Positions 1 to 11,800 of a stretch of DNA of 30,798 nucleotides are shown one piece after another. Below the pieces are notes generated by a model, which saw only the letters and a list, made by a program, of their open reading frames with translations, searched no databases and was not told where the DNA came from. How positions within the stretch are numbered: position 1 is the first letter of the stretch; the number at the start of each line of letters is the position of its first letter. The position numbers were made by a program, and so were the translations under genes. Origin of the DNA: a virus; the IMG/VR virus record IMGVR_UViG_3300037087_000136, positions 1 through 30,798 of that record; one strand, given 5' to 3'.

Positions 1-3000
1 CCGATCCGTGGCAACCTGCTTAATGTACAGTCCATCGGGCCCAAGGTCGATGCTGCTACCATCGAAAAGTACAGTCAAGGCGCCGCCAGAGCCCTTGTAG
101 ATGCTTACGCCGTCCACCACTGCCTTCAGTTGCCCGGCATCTACTATCAAGCCAGAGTCAGCGGCCGCTGCCGAACTGAGTAGTGATCCGGCAGTCACGC
201 TACCGCTCGGCGCAGACGGGGTCACGTCATAGTGGTCCGCGCCTCCCGGCCAGCAGTGCATGAGTACCCAACTCTGAGTAGGGTCGACCGAGTCTACCCA
301 TGGAATTACGCCTGGAGTCTCAACGTAGGACGGCGCGTGCCTAGCGTCAGCATACAGGCGCATCCTGAACTTGGTGTTGGGAATCACGCCCCAGTGGTCG
401 ACGTTGTACGTCTTGCTTCCGGGAAGTACGTCAGAACCTACTAGCTGCTCAGCGTCTGTAGATAACCCGGTCGTCACATCGTACCACTGCACCGTAAGGT
501 TGGCGAACCATGCAGTAGGCGTGTTGTTGAGCTGAAATGTGAGCAGCATCTTCCACATGGCGACGCCATCACCATTGCGGTAAGAAGACACAGCCGACAC
601 GGCCGCATTAGTTATGTCTCCCGCTAGCGGTTGTGTGTACGAAGAGACAGAATAATTGGAAGAAACTGTGCCACTGCTAGGCGCATTGCTACCGTACTGG
701 TTTCCTGTGGTTACTCTCACTGACCACGACTCCGTGGCTGTCGGAACATCCTCCCAGAATACTGGCGTATTGCCTACTGCAAACTTACCGATAGACGCCC
801 AACCGTCACCCTGTGTGAATGACGGCTTATGCAGCCACAACTCAAGAAATGTGGCCGTACTTCCGGAAGGCAAAGTCACGCTGACATAAGTCGGAGTCAG
901 GAGATCACCAGTAGGCGACGTCACGCGCTCGGACGAATGATCAGACGCGACTACTAGCGTTGGGTTAGCAGGCGCCGCATTGGCCGAACCAGCTCCTATA
1001 AAGTACAGCTCACGGGCCGGCGCGTCTAGTGTAAAGCCTCCGGCATCATTGGTTGCGACTGCCCTCAGAAAGATTGGCCCCTTCGCATTCGGCAATTCCA
1101 TCCATCCGAGCAACCTACTGGGATAGCTCACAGCATTGCCGACGACGTTAATTTCTTGAGGTGCGCTGACAGTAGAGTCTAGGATGATGACGAGACTGGT
1201 CGAGTCGAGGGGGACAAGCAGCGGTGCCGCGAACTCCACGGCAGTCGAGGTGTTGCCGCCGATGATGGCTTCCTGGTCTATGCCCGCCCCCCCAACGACC
1301 TTCGCCACACATCCGATGTAGTTGTCGACTGGTAATCCAGCTGGACGCAGAGCATTTACAAAGTTGGCGTCCGACCAACCCCATGCCGACGTTCCTGCCG
1401 GCTTGCTCCTTATCTGGAGCACGTCGCCTGGAGATAGGTAGTGACGGGTGATGCCGCCTGTCACGACCGTCAGATCTCTGTCTGCAACTAAACTTGCGGC
1501 TCCATTAGATGAAATTACGAAGTCTACGACGTCCTGGCCATTTGGTCCTGGTGTCCCCTGATAATAGAGAGATGTGACATGCCCCAGAAACTGATTGGAG
1601 GAAAAACCCGGAGTGCCACGCAGGTTAATTGTACGATCGCCCGAACCTGAGAGAGAATCAACAGTAACAGTTGCCACACCTCCCAGAAGTATGTCCTGAT
1701 ATTCGAGTGATAGATTCTTACACAAGGGGTCAGGCAACCCTGAGCTGTATAGGTTGTCGCTTCCCGAATAAGGCGGACCGAGTACCGACCACGTGTACGT
1801 ATTAACCCGGTTCCAGGGGGTTCTCCTGCTACTCGAAGATGCGATTGAGAGGCCAACTATCTGCACGTCCCAGCAATCAGGTGTTTCGGCGGAGGCTGCA
1901 TACAGTGCGCCGCTCACGGTGCCATCAGCCCAGGAAACATTGAGTGAGACGCTGTAGCCGGAACCTGCAGGCAGCGTCACCCATTCCGCATTGGACGGAG
2001 CCGTCGGATTGCCGCTGGCGTCAATACCAACGACGCAGAGCATATATGCATGACCACCTTGCAGCGAACCACCAGAGCCTACCGTCGCAAAATTGAGCAC
2101 GGGCGCCATCGTCGTGGCACTCGTCTGCGTCGCAGGAGGGTAGCCACTGACGCCAGTTACCACGCGCTGCGACCCATCGGCCGCGGGCTGATACGACGTA
2201 GTAACCCCGAATGTCTGTCGGCCACCGGTGAGCGACGAGTTGGGCGTCACTAAGGCAGGAGACCACTGCAGAGGGCGCTTCCGCCCGAGTAGGTAGTTGG
2301 GTGGATAGCGCAGCTGCGTCGATTGTCCGAACGTGTCAAGGTACCAGTTGTCGTTGTGCCACTGTGCTGTAATCGTCACCGTCTCGTAGTTGGCACCGGG
2401 CTGAATGCGTGTCAGGCGTATCGGGACGTTGACGAGGCCGTACTGCGTGCTGCTCAACAAGCAAATTTGCCCGACACCGAGGTGAAGGCCCTTCACACTG
2501 GTCTTAAAGGTAAAGCACCAGGTACCGCCAGTGTCTCCTATCGCAGAACCCGTCATCGACAGGCGCCCGTTGCCGCGGTAATTTTCGGCGTAGTACAGGT
2601 TGACGGCGCGTTGTATCTGATCGTAGGTGGTGGCACCGACTACCTGGAATGAGCCAGATACCTCCTGACCGAGTCGACCGGAATCCTCAACGTCTACTAT
2701 CGTGCTGCTGTCCTGCGAATAACTATTTTCCCTATTGCCGAATACTACCGACACCTTATTCGGCGCATCCATTCCCTGTTTCTGCGTGATGCTAAGCGTT
2801 GATGCTCCTGAGTTTTCATCGCGCATTATCGACGCATCGTCGAAGTGGTATGCGACGTAGCCGTTCTGAGGCGTGCCATCAACTAGGTACGACGGGACAG
2901 GCAGGTTGTAGTTCGACCCCGTAATCGGAGCGGGCTGCTGGGAGGCAATAGTCTCCTTCACGATCAGCTTCAGTAGACCAGTGTTGTAGTCAAAATAGAG

Positions 3001-4563
3001 GTTGGCGCCCATCGCCGTCCTCAAACCACGAATTAACTCACCTACCGAAGATCGCGTGCGCAGGGAGAACGCAGCCGAGTACTTTGCGTACGGCGTGCTG
3101 TCAGCATCGTTGTAGACGTTCGAATATGTTCCGTCCATACGCATGAAGTAGATCTGTCGATCGCATCTTGCCGCAGCCGTGATGAACGACTGAATGTCGA
3201 TATCGGCATACTTCCAATTGGCCCACACTAGTACGTCGAGCAGAATCCAGGCAGGATTCTGCGTCACGGCGTCGTCGGCCCATGAGGTTGGGGTGGAGTA
3301 GGTGCGGACCGAGCTTCCCGTCAGGCGGATAAGCACGTCTGGCACGGACGACGAGGCAGCTTGCTGCTGAGTAACCATTATCCCGATAGTGGCAATGCTG
3401 CCATAGGGATCGCCCTTGCTATTCCAGCCAGTGCCCGGATTCGGTTTCCCGTTGCGCTGACCGTTGTTGATCGTGTACCAGTAGCCATTTTTCGGCGAAT
3501 TGGTCACGATGGCGCTCATGATGAAGTTGTCGGGCTGGTTACCAGCATCTGCCGAGATCCAGGGAACAACCACTCCGTTGACCACCACCTCCGCGATGTA
3601 CGACACTAGGCCATAACAGAGCGCAACTTCCAGATACGTGTAGTTGCCGTCGCCGTAGACGCCCATGACTTCGGGTTGCAGCCACGTGTCACCGTACACC
3701 ATCGGTACGTAGTCACCGTACTTCGCCTGATTCGTCGCGTTGATGAGTTGCTCCCACTTGCCGGTAACGTATGGGCGAACTAAGCCTACGTTCTGCACAG
3801 GAATGAACTGGAATCCACCGAAGCGGCCCGTCTTCCTGCTGGCGTGGTCTTGCGCAATAGGTACGGCAGCGCTGGAATTGCCGAGGCGGTCGATGCAGTC
3901 GCCGAAGGCGTGCGGGCAAGATGTATAGCAGGACGTACCCGTGGCATAATTGCCGACGCCCCCTGTAATATCGGGCGAGTACGCACACTGGTAATACAGC
4001 GAATCTGGCGATGAGATGGCGGCAGAACGGCCATCGTAGTCGGGAGGGAATGACCAACCGCAGAATGGCTGAACCGCTACGGGAGGCATCTGCATCGACG
4101 ACATGTTGAGCAGACTAACGGCCGTAACTGTCAGGGACGACTCGTCGAAGACCGGAGACTGACATGTGCCGACGAACTTAATAGGCGCAGGAGAGTTGCT
4201 GGAAAAGAACCCCGTACCAGGCGAGTTGGCGTCGTACATGACCGCGTATATCTTCAACTTAGCGCCCTTGAATCCAATGTTCTGCTCGATCGTACTGAGG
4301 GCACCGTCTGGATCGGCCAGTACTACCTGCACCTGCGGCGACACGTCGATACCGATGTCTGTCATCGCCTGCGTGGCACCCATGTCCTGGTTGAGGACGC
4401 GCGGATACCACGAGCTGCCTGCATACTGCGGTCCGCCGTGGGTGCCGTCCAGGGGGTGCGTTGACGCTCGCACGGTCGACCCATCTACCAAGGTAAACTC
4501 GCACAGCAACAGCGGCTGGAATCCTTGCTGCTGTTCTTTCGCAGTGTAGATGTCGCCTATCAT
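1..4563 (-). CDS. Tail tip hub / host-specificity protein, gpL-gpJ-like fusion (partial, C-terminus beyond window)
   Basis: I translated this frame from the ATG at 4563 to base 1 without meeting a stop: 1521 residues, still open at the left edge. Its start overlaps the upstream gene's TGA (ATGA). Residues 1-260 resemble the end of lambda minor tail protein gpL: cysteines at 168, 193, 212, 216 and 223 precede RFGGFQFIP (247-255), the layout of the gpL Fe-S domain. From about 265 the text turns gpJ-like (YGDYVPMVYGDTWLQPEV, then a VALCYGLVSYIAEVVVNGV stretch). Around 500-540 is a hub-type segment (SSVGELIRGLRTAMGANLYF). The rest is Ser/Thr/Gly-rich beta sandwich sequence, probably fibronectin-like, ending near VSIYKGSGGALTV, typical of fibre-like C-termini. 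Role by family: closes the tail tip, initiates tail assembly and contacts the host receptor. Position after tape measure and distal tail genes agrees. Domain borders are estimates. Confidence 0.85.
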   Translation of the reverse strand, partial: MIGDIYTAKEQQQGFQPLLLCEFTLVDGSTVRASTHPLDGTHGGPQYAGSSWYPRVLNQDMGATQAMTDIGIDVSPQVQVVLADPDGALSTIEQNIGFKGAKLKIYAVMYDANSPGTGFFSSNSPAPIKFVGTCQSPVFDESSLTVTAVSLLNMSSMQMPPVAVQPFCGWSFPPDYDGRSAAISSPDSLYYQCAYSPDITGGVGNYATGTSCYTSCPHAFGDCIDRLGNSSAAVPIAQDHASRKTGRFGGFQFIPVQNVGLVRPYVTGKWEQLINATNQAKYGDYVPMVYGDTWLQPEVMGVYGDGNYTYLEVALCYGLVSYIAEVVVNGVVVPWISADAGNQPDNFIMSAIVTNSPKNGYWYTINNGQRNGKPNPGTGWNSKGDPYGSIATIGIMVTQQQAASSSVPDVLIRLTGSSVRTYSTPTSWADDAVTQNPAWILLDVLVWANWKYADIDIQSFITAAARCDRQIYFMRMDGTYSNVYNDADSTPYAKYSAAFSLRTRSSVGELIRGLRTAMGANLYFDYNTGLLKLIVKETIASQQPAPITGSNYNLPVPSYLVDGTPQNGYVAYHFDDASIMRDENSGASTLSITQKQGMDAPNKVSVVFGNRENSYSQDSSTIVDVEDSGRLGQEVSGSFQVVGATTYDQIQRAVNLYYAENYRGNGRLSMTGSAIGDTGGTWCFTFKTSVKGLHLGVGQICLLSSTQYGLVNVPIRLTRIQPGANYETVTITAQWHNDNWYLDTFGQSTQLRYPPNYLLGRKRPLQWSPALVTPNSSLTGGRQTFGVTTSYQPAADGSQRVVTGVSGYPPATQTSATTMAPVLNFATVGSGGSLQGGHAYMLCVVGIDASGNPTAPSNAEWVTLPAGSGYSVSLNVSWADGTVSGALYAASAETPDCWDVQIVGLSIASSSSRRTPWNRVNTYTWSVLGPPYSGSDNLYSSGLPDPLCKNLSLEYQDILLGGVATVTVDSLSGSGDRTINLRGTPGFSSNQFLGHVTSLYYQGTPGPNGQDVVDFVISSNGAASLVADRDLTVVTGGITRHYLSPGDVLQIRSKPAGTSAWGWSDANFVNALRPAGLPVDNYIGCVAKVVGGAGIDQEAIIGGNTSTAVEFAAPLLVPLDSTSLVIILDSTVSAPQEINVVGNAVSYPSRLLGWMELPNAKGPIFLRAVATNDAGGFTLDAPARELYFIGAGSANAAPANPTLVVASDHSSERVTSPTGDLLTPTYVSVTLPSGSTATFLELWLHKPSFTQGDGWASIGKFAVGNTPVFWEDVPTATESWSVRVTTGNQYGSNAPSSGTVSSNYSVSSYTQPLAGDITNAAVSAVSSYRNGDGVAMWKMLLTFQLNNTPTAWFANLTVQWYDVTTGLSTDAEQLVGSDVLPGSKTYNVDHWGVIPNTKFRMRLYADARHAPSYVETPGVIPWVDSVDPTQSWVLMHCWPGGADHYDVTPSAPSGSVTAGSLLSSAAAADSGLIVDAGQLKAVVDGVSIYKGSGGALTVLFDGSSIDLGPDGLYIKQVATDR

Positions 4564-5867
4564 TTGTACTCCACCAGCGGAAGTGCCGCCGCATTATCGT
4601 TGGGGCTATTGTGTGCGCACGCGAACGTGTCCGTCGCGAACCGAACTTTTGGGTGCAGGCCGTAGTTCCCTGGCGTCCTAATGTAGGCGCCAGGTCCCTT
4701 CATGGGAACCACCTGTGCGCCGAAGGCGCCGACGTCTCCTGCAGCTTGCGCCGCAATCTTCAGAGTGACTGGACCCGTAAACCAAATGACTGAAGAAAAG
4801 TCGATCCTTACCCAGCTGGGTGGCGGTACTACTTCGACGTACTGCTCGGTTCCGTCTGCCGCATTCAAGAAACCGACTCGTATAGGAATAGGTACGCTGC
4901 TACTGTACGGCGACAAGCTATCGAAGTCCGTAATACTGTCGAAGTCAGGAACATCGTCGATGCGCGCGTACTGTCTCTTGAGGTAGATTGAGGCTGAAAC
5001 CGCGTAACCGTCGAGTCCGCCTGCGGCTGGACCTACGATCGTAGTCGCTGAGCTACCATACCCCGTGCTCGAGAGTACTGACCCGACGCTGCCGGAGCCA
5101 AATGGGCCGTTGAGGTCACCGGTGCTTGATAGGCCGGACCGCGTCCAGGAGGCGACAGTGAAATCCTCGGATGACTGCACGAGGTTGCCGCCGGGATCCA
5201 GAAAGCAGAAACCGGCAGTCTGCCCCTGCTGATTGTAGAAGAACGCCCGCAGCGTCTCCACGTCGTCGTCACTTATGCTGGGATAGTTGAGTATGAAACT
5301 GGCTAGTGGTGACAACCGCCTATTTCGCGCCCAGCGCATTCCGCTCGGCATGTCCTGCAGTATGGTGTCGAACGCCTGACCACCTACGTATGGATACTGC
5401 GTCATCATTCCGTTGGCGCGCAGCTGCGGGAAGATAGTCGCGGGCGTACCGGCAACATAGTAGTCGTTCTGCCGCACCTGCTTAATTCGCAGCGTGAACG
5501 AGTACACCTCTCCAGGATTGGATTGCACGTCGAGGCCGTCCTGGTCAAAGACGCAGTACTGATACAGCCTCGGGCCGAGCGTGAAGGAGAACGAGGTTGC
5601 AAGGGCGGCGTCCACGCATCGACCCTTACAAGTAAGAAAGAACGTTCGTATCTGCGCAAGGTCGAAGCCGCTGACACCTACGTACTGGAGCATGAATGCA
5701 GACATCATGGGGGCTGACGTCCAGCGCTGCTCAGAATCATCGAGGAACTTGATGAGGCGTGATTGTACCCGGTCTGCCGTCGTCGTTGGGTATAGCGCCA
5801 TGGACTGACTGCCCAGTGTGCCAATCACCGTGAACGTGCCCGAGGATAAAGTAGGGAATGTTAGCAT
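4560..5867 (-). CDS. Distal tail protein, DUF2460-like, with C-terminal lectin-like module
   Basis: 435 aa. ATG at 5867 lies two bases after the tape measure stop, so the genes are probably translationally coupled. Two successive DUF2460-like segments are visible: residues about 33-111 (ending GPRLYQYCVFDQDGL) and about 178-228 (SISDDDVETLRAFFYNQQGQ, then GFCFLDPGG). This family sits next to the tape measure in siphophages and belongs to the distal tail complex. From 228 a different module starts (NLVQSSEDFTVASWTRSGLS), continues through ASIYLKR and PPSWVRIDF, and ends FGAQVVPMKGPGAYIRT near 398. This is the layout of a beta-sandwich, possibly carbohydrate-binding module common in phage tail proteins. 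The module may help adhesion, which is inference. The stop overlaps the start of the hub gene. Confidence 0.75.
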   Translation of the reverse strand: MLTFPTLSSGTFTVIGTLGSQSMALYPTTTADRVQSRLIKFLDDSEQRWTSAPMMSAFMLQYVGVSGFDLAQIRTFFLTCKGRCVDAALATSFSFTLGPRLYQYCVFDQDGLDVQSNPGEVYSFTLRIKQVRQNDYYVAGTPATIFPQLRANGMMTQYPYVGGQAFDTILQDMPSGMRWARNRRLSPLASFILNYPSISDDDVETLRAFFYNQQGQTAGFCFLDPGGNLVQSSEDFTVASWTRSGLSSTGDLNGPFGSGSVGSVLSSTGYGSSATTIVGPAAGGLDGYAVSASIYLKRQYARIDDVPDFDSITDFDSLSPYSSSVPIPIRVGFLNAADGTEQYVEVVPPPSWVRIDFSSVIWFTGPVTLKIAAQAAGDVGAFGAQVVPMKGPGAYIRTPGNYGLHPKVRFATDTFACAHNSPNDNAAALPLVEYK

Positions 5868-5869
5868 GG

Positions 5870-8800
5870 CTATGCCGGTCCAAAGATTGCGTTTTGTATA
5901 CCGAGACTGAGGTCACTGCCGGAATACAACTCTTTCTTTATAGCACGGGCGAAATCTCCGGAGCGGGCCATCAGGTCCTTAGAGTCAATCGCGTGAACGG
6001 GCACGTTGACTGAGTAGTAGTTGTTGGTGCCGCCCACGCCAGACGTCGGAATTGCGCCGGGTGATACAGTTGAAGGCGAAGTCGCAGGGTAGTTACCAGG
6101 ACCATAGGTCGGATAATTTGGCGACTGACGCCCTGGTATCGTGTACCACTCCGGCACGTTCGGATTCGACCAAGTCTTGCTTGGAGTCTGCCCATACTGC
6201 GTCTGCTGCAGCGCCACGGGATATGCTGCGTAGGGTGTCGTGGCCGCCATTCCAGTGCGCGCTGAGTAAGCAAGCTGCATACCGTTCGTCGAACTCAGCA
6301 CGCTCGCCTGTGTGGGCGCGTTGAACTTCCACGAGGTCATGTAGTTGGCGATTTGTTCCTGGCGCTTTTGCGGAGAGTTGCCAACGAGTGCGGAGATGAG
6401 ATCAGTCGCACCAGCCGCGATGGCGAGACCAGCCGCTACAGCAAAACCTGCTGGCCCGAACATAGCTGCGATTCCGGCTCCAGTCATTAAGACGCCTGCG
6501 GCACCCGATAAGTCGCCCTTGGCTCCGCCATGCTTGAAACCAGAATAAGCTTGCATTGCGCCGCCGGCCGCCACCAACCCGTTGCCAAGCTGCTTGCCAT
6601 GTGTCCCAAGAAATCTGGCCGCTTGACCAAGAGCTCCTTGCGTAGCACCAATCGGACCTGAACCCGTCGAGCCTGGAGAACCACCGGTCACTGGGGCAGT
6701 ACTACCATCTGGATACTGTATAGGCGTCGACGTATCAGCTGGACTTTGTGGTATATCTGTACCTGGCCAATTTCCTACTGAGCCACCGACACCGGGAAGT
6801 GCTGAATAGGCCGTATTGTCGACGCTTCCACCGTCGCCACTACTGCTGCTAGTCCCGCTGTCGAACATGTACGCCGCCGGTGGGGTTCCGCCAACCTTTC
6901 CGGCTTGCATTATCTGGCCAAGGAAACCACCAAGCATTGGGAGGGCCGTATACATGCTGCTCGGACTACTAGTAGGGACGATATCACCGTAGCTTATCGA
7001 AGAGGATACCCGAGCCTGTGGGCTAACGCCCATAATGCTGTTCCCGCTCGCTGCCCCGCCCGTCTGCAGCATTCTACCGAGGAACCCGCCGTTGCTGAGG
7101 ATGCTCCCGCTGTTGCTGAAGATGTTACCAACACCCGCAGCGACACTACCAACAGCAGACATTCCCAGCCAATTAAGCAGGCGTCTAAGGTCAGTATCAA
7201 GGGCCTTAGTATCAGTATCTAAAGCGTCGAGAGACTTCTTCGTCGCATCCAGCTCCGTGGTAGCGTCATTGAGGGAGGCCTGTCCCTTCTGCTCAGCTAT
7301 CTTCCTCTCGCCGGCGGCGGTCTTCTCCATCGCCGCAATTTCATCGAGGTGTTTATCCTCGAGGTGCGTGCCACCAACAATGCGGCCGAGCCAGTTTGGG
7401 TGACCCTGTGGACCCTGAGGCAGAACCACGCGGATGATCTTATCGAGGGTGGGACCAGTTAACTTCCATACCTCTGCGGCGATGTTACCACCAATCTGCT
7501 TGGCAGTGTCGCGCATCATAGTGATGCCGAGGTCCTTCAGCTGGTGCGTCTTGTTGTACGACCGCCGCGTGACGATGTCGATTACGTCGCCAGCGGCTCC
7601 GCGCACAGACTGAGCGTCTTCCTGCTGGCGAGCGAGCATAGTCTGAAGGTACGCCGCGTTGGCCTGGCGCTTCTGCTCAGCAGCTTCTTGCTTCACATCT
7701 TCATTGGTCCCACTAGCATCTCGCGCCTTCGCTTCCTTGTCGATGTACTTTAGACGCTCCTGATAGTTGTTGTAGTCGGCAGCGGCAGACTCTGCCGTGG
7801 TGACGGCCTTCAGCTGCGCGATCTTCGACAACTCGTCGTATTCGCTGCCGTAGAGAGTGATGAGTCTGCGCTCCTGCACCTCGCGGAAGTTCGCAGCCTC
7901 CTTGACCTTATCGAGAGCTTGCTGGACGTCGATCTGCTTTAACTTGGCATTAGTCGCCTTACCGACTGAGTCTAAGCGGCTGCCCCAAGTTTCGCTGCTA
8001 GCTGTATCTGGTAGCATGCCAATCTGAACTATGGCGCCCTGTCGCACGTTGGTGCGTGCCGACGCACTCTGCATAGCGATCCCCATCAGGGCGCGCGTGT
8101 GGTCTGACACGCCTCGCATCGCCAGACCGCTAGCATCCGCTCTAGCAGATACTCCGGAGGTAAAGACATCCAGGCCGGCGGACGCTGCATCTCGAATCTG
8201 GTCTTCGGCATACTGACGCTGGCTATCCAGAAATTGCTCGTTCAACTTCTGAGTAGCATCAATCCTATCTTTTTCAGCAGGAAGCGTATTGATGAAGGCC
8301 AGCCGCGCGTCGTAAGCCCCCTGTAGTCCTGCGGCCCCGCTTTGACCAGGCGCGCTCATAGCGAGTCTAGCCATCTGCTCGGAGGCAAAGCTGCCAGCGC
8401 TCATGAGGGCACTATAGCGGGCTTGATTCCTTGCAGTTAGGGGGCTGGTAATCGCGTCTGACCTATACTTCGCGGCAGCCGCCGACGATTCAGCCTGTAG
8501 TTCCTCGTCCGTGCTAAGTCCCATGCCCTCCGACCGAACGCGAAAATTCTTCTGCGCACCGGCCATCGTGTAGTAGTACTCCATCATGGCCATGTTGCTC
8601 TGCTCTTGGTCAGAGTTAGTGACCGCCAGGGGGCGTAGTTGGTCGATTGCAGAACTGACTCGTATGCTGGTCAACTTCTGCAGACCCTGACGGCGCAACG
8701 ACTCCTTCGCGAGGGCGAGTTCTTCGCGGCGATTTTCCCTCGTGCCCTTAAAGCCCTTAAGTTTATCCTCAAATATCGTGCGCATCTCGCCTATGGTTCC

Positions 8801-11800
8801 GGTCGTAGGTATTCCGGTAGCCGCCATGTCACGGACGAACTGCACCAACGTAGGATTAAACGCGCCCTTGTTCTTATCTGTTTGAGGTGTGATTACGTCG
8901 GCGGCTTTAAGCGTATCCCAGTCTCCAGGCTTAACAATGTCAAGAGCTTTCTTCATTAGCCCTTGCCCCTGCGTTTCGGCGTCGTCAATCTGCGCCATGT
9001 CAATATTATAGCTAGATATGAGGTTCTCGAGTGGCGCGCCGGGGAGGCGCATCGCCCTCTTAGTGGCGCCGCTCGTCATGGGGTTGTACTTCTCTTCCAA
9101 GGCGACGGCGGTCTGCTGCGCCTGCTGAAATACTGACGCAAAGATAGCAGCGTCTCTGGCGGACGCATTCACCAAGCCCAGGTTTTCATTGGGGTTCTGC
9201 CGGTAGCTGGCACTGGCAGCGAGCTCAGCACTGCGCGAGACGATGTCCTGTTGAGAGAATACACCACCAGTTTTTACAGCCATATCTTGCACGTCAGACA
9301 ACGAACCCTGCCGCGCTAGGTCGCCGACACCTCCCCACAAGGGTCCTCGCAGGATAGCCCAAGCTCCAGTGAACGCGGACGCTGCGCGCCTCTGCCAAGA
9401 CGCTCCGGGGGCAAAGCCACGACGGAAGCCAGCAGCTGCGTCTTTGCGACGGTTGTAATCTTCCGCTATGCTGTCTAATTGGTCTCGTCTTGATTCACGC
9501 TCATTCGCGGCGTAACCAAGGGCATTTTGGCCCTCGACTGTGTGCTGGTCAACGCCACCTACCAGTTTGCCACCGCGAGATTCCCAAACGCGGCCATTCT
9601 GCACTACTACAGACCCTTCGGTCAACGTTGTTTTTCCACCAGAAGCTGCCCCCATTATTGAGCGTCGCTCGCTGGCCATCCTCGCGATTTGCTCATTACC
9701 GACTGACATCGTCGCCTTGGTGCGGTCCTGTGAAAGAAGAGCGTACGCCCCACCGCTCACTAAAGCCGCAGCCCCAACAGTAAGAGCGACTGGAGGAGCC
9801 ACTCCCAGCATAAGGCCGCCTAGCTGCAGTGTAGCCGCCGTGCCGAGGCCAGCTCCCGCGGCCGTCAGTCCCGAGATGGCGTCAGCCGAACCCTCGGGGT
9901 GCTCACGAATATAGGAAAGGCCACCGCGTGCCATCTGCATGACTCGCGACATCACTGGTAAGTACTGCCTACCGAGGACGTTCTTCGTTTCCTGAACTTC
10001 CTTGCCCAAGTAGGCGTACTGGCCGCCGGCCGTCAGCATCGACCGCTCATAGGTGCCCGAGAACTTCGCGTCCTCCGACATGATGCGATCGACCATCGCG
10101 TTGCGTATCTCTGAGGGGGTGGGTTCACCCTTCTGGCCGGCGGCCTTCCTCTTAATGCGCAGGTCGTGCATGACCTGCGCCGATGTTACCTGCAGCCCCA
10201 TCATGTGGAGCTGGCGCGTGTACCCGGTAACGACGGCCGACATGAGGCGTTGAATCGTCTCCATCGCGTCCGAACCAGAAACAGCCGCGAGGTCTTGGGC
10301 GACGTGGACCAGGCCAGTCGACTTGCTCAAGTCGACCTGCACCATCATCAACTTCTGAACGACGCTGTGCGCTGCCTGCGTCGTGATGTTGAGGTTCTTC
10401 AACGAGGAAACTTGCTCGTCTACCTTGTCAGTGCTGAGCCCCGCAGCCTCTGCCATGCGCCGAGTGGCGAACTCCATCATCTGGGTGCGAGCGGCGTAGA
10501 CGGCGGAATCCTTGATGATGTTCCTTAGTTCAGAATCTACTCCGGCGAGGGCTGCAGCTGACATGCCCCAGCCATACATGCTTTGCATGCTGCCGCCGCC
10601 ACCTCTACTACCGGTGAACAGGGAGGCGAGCACTCCACGACGACCCCCGCCGCCACCTCCTGCGCCGCCCTCTGCTGCGATCGCCGCCTTCTTAAGGTAG
10701 TCTGACTTAAGTCCGACTTTCTGCTGCTCCGTCGTACTCTTCAACCGACCTAACTTCTCTTCGGCTGCGGTCCGCTTCTCCCATGCTGCGGCCTGCTGCT
10801 CATCTCGTTTGGCGTTGATAGCTGCTTGCTTAACATTGAAGTCCGCGCCGAGGCGACCCTCCGCCCGAGCCTTCTCCTGGGCCGGAGTCATACCGCTCAG
10901 CACGCCATAGTTGAGCAGCTGGGATCTATAAGCTTGAGCCTCACCGGGGCGTGCCCGCCCGCTGATGAAGCGAGCTTCCACCAATCTGTCTGCGTACACA
11001 CCCTGAAGCTTAGAGACCTCCTCGGGGTCGATCAGTCCTGCTGACCGATAGGCATAATCGGCGCGGATGGCACGCAGGCGCGCCTTAACCGGCATGTTCT
11101 GGAGCACAGCCTCCTGCACTTTGTACTGCCTAATGGGATCTTTTATCTTCTTATAACCCTTACTCGTGTACAGCCGAGCGAGGGTCGCATCTTCTGCCAG
11201 TTGTAGCGATTCCTCTGCGTCGAATGCCTTCTTGCCCAAATTTCCGTACGTAGTGTTGTAACGACTCTGTATGTCAGCCCCGCGCCTAGTTCTCCAAAGA
11301 TCGAGGCCTGTCGACCGTACCCCTAGCGCGCTCTCCTGGCGAGCGCGAGTGGTTGGAATCGTTGAGTCGCGAAGCTTCTCAAAACTCTGCGTGGCTTGGT
11401 CAAGCGTGCTGGCCAACTTCGCCAACTTACGATCCAGGGCGGCCTTGCCGATGGAACCTCGCAGGGTAGTTGCTTCTGGCAGCACAAAGTTAGGATCAGC
11501 CGCCATAGCGTCGTAGTCAACGCCTCCGCCGGTAACATTGTGCCGGGAACCAAACCATGAACGGATCCTACTACCGATGCCGCTGAGTGGGTTCAAGAAA
11601 TCGTAGGGAGCAGAACCGCGCTGACTTCCCGTACCGGCGCCAAACCTGCTGCGCATCCGCGAGGCAAAGCTAGGGTATGCCTCAGATGCTGATGTGTCAG
11701 ACATCGCTCCTACGGTAGATGCCGCCAGCAAGCGACCCTGCTTCTGCTTGTAGCTAGCGAGACGACTCGCCTCCATGATACGGGTCAGGGGTGTGTATAG

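Noticed and set aside
4259-4594. 111-aa minus-strand frame at the start of the hub gene
   Set aside because: Arg/His-rich out-of-frame reading of the hub gene, whose own frame starts at the ATGA overlap at 4563 and stays open for more than 1500 codons.
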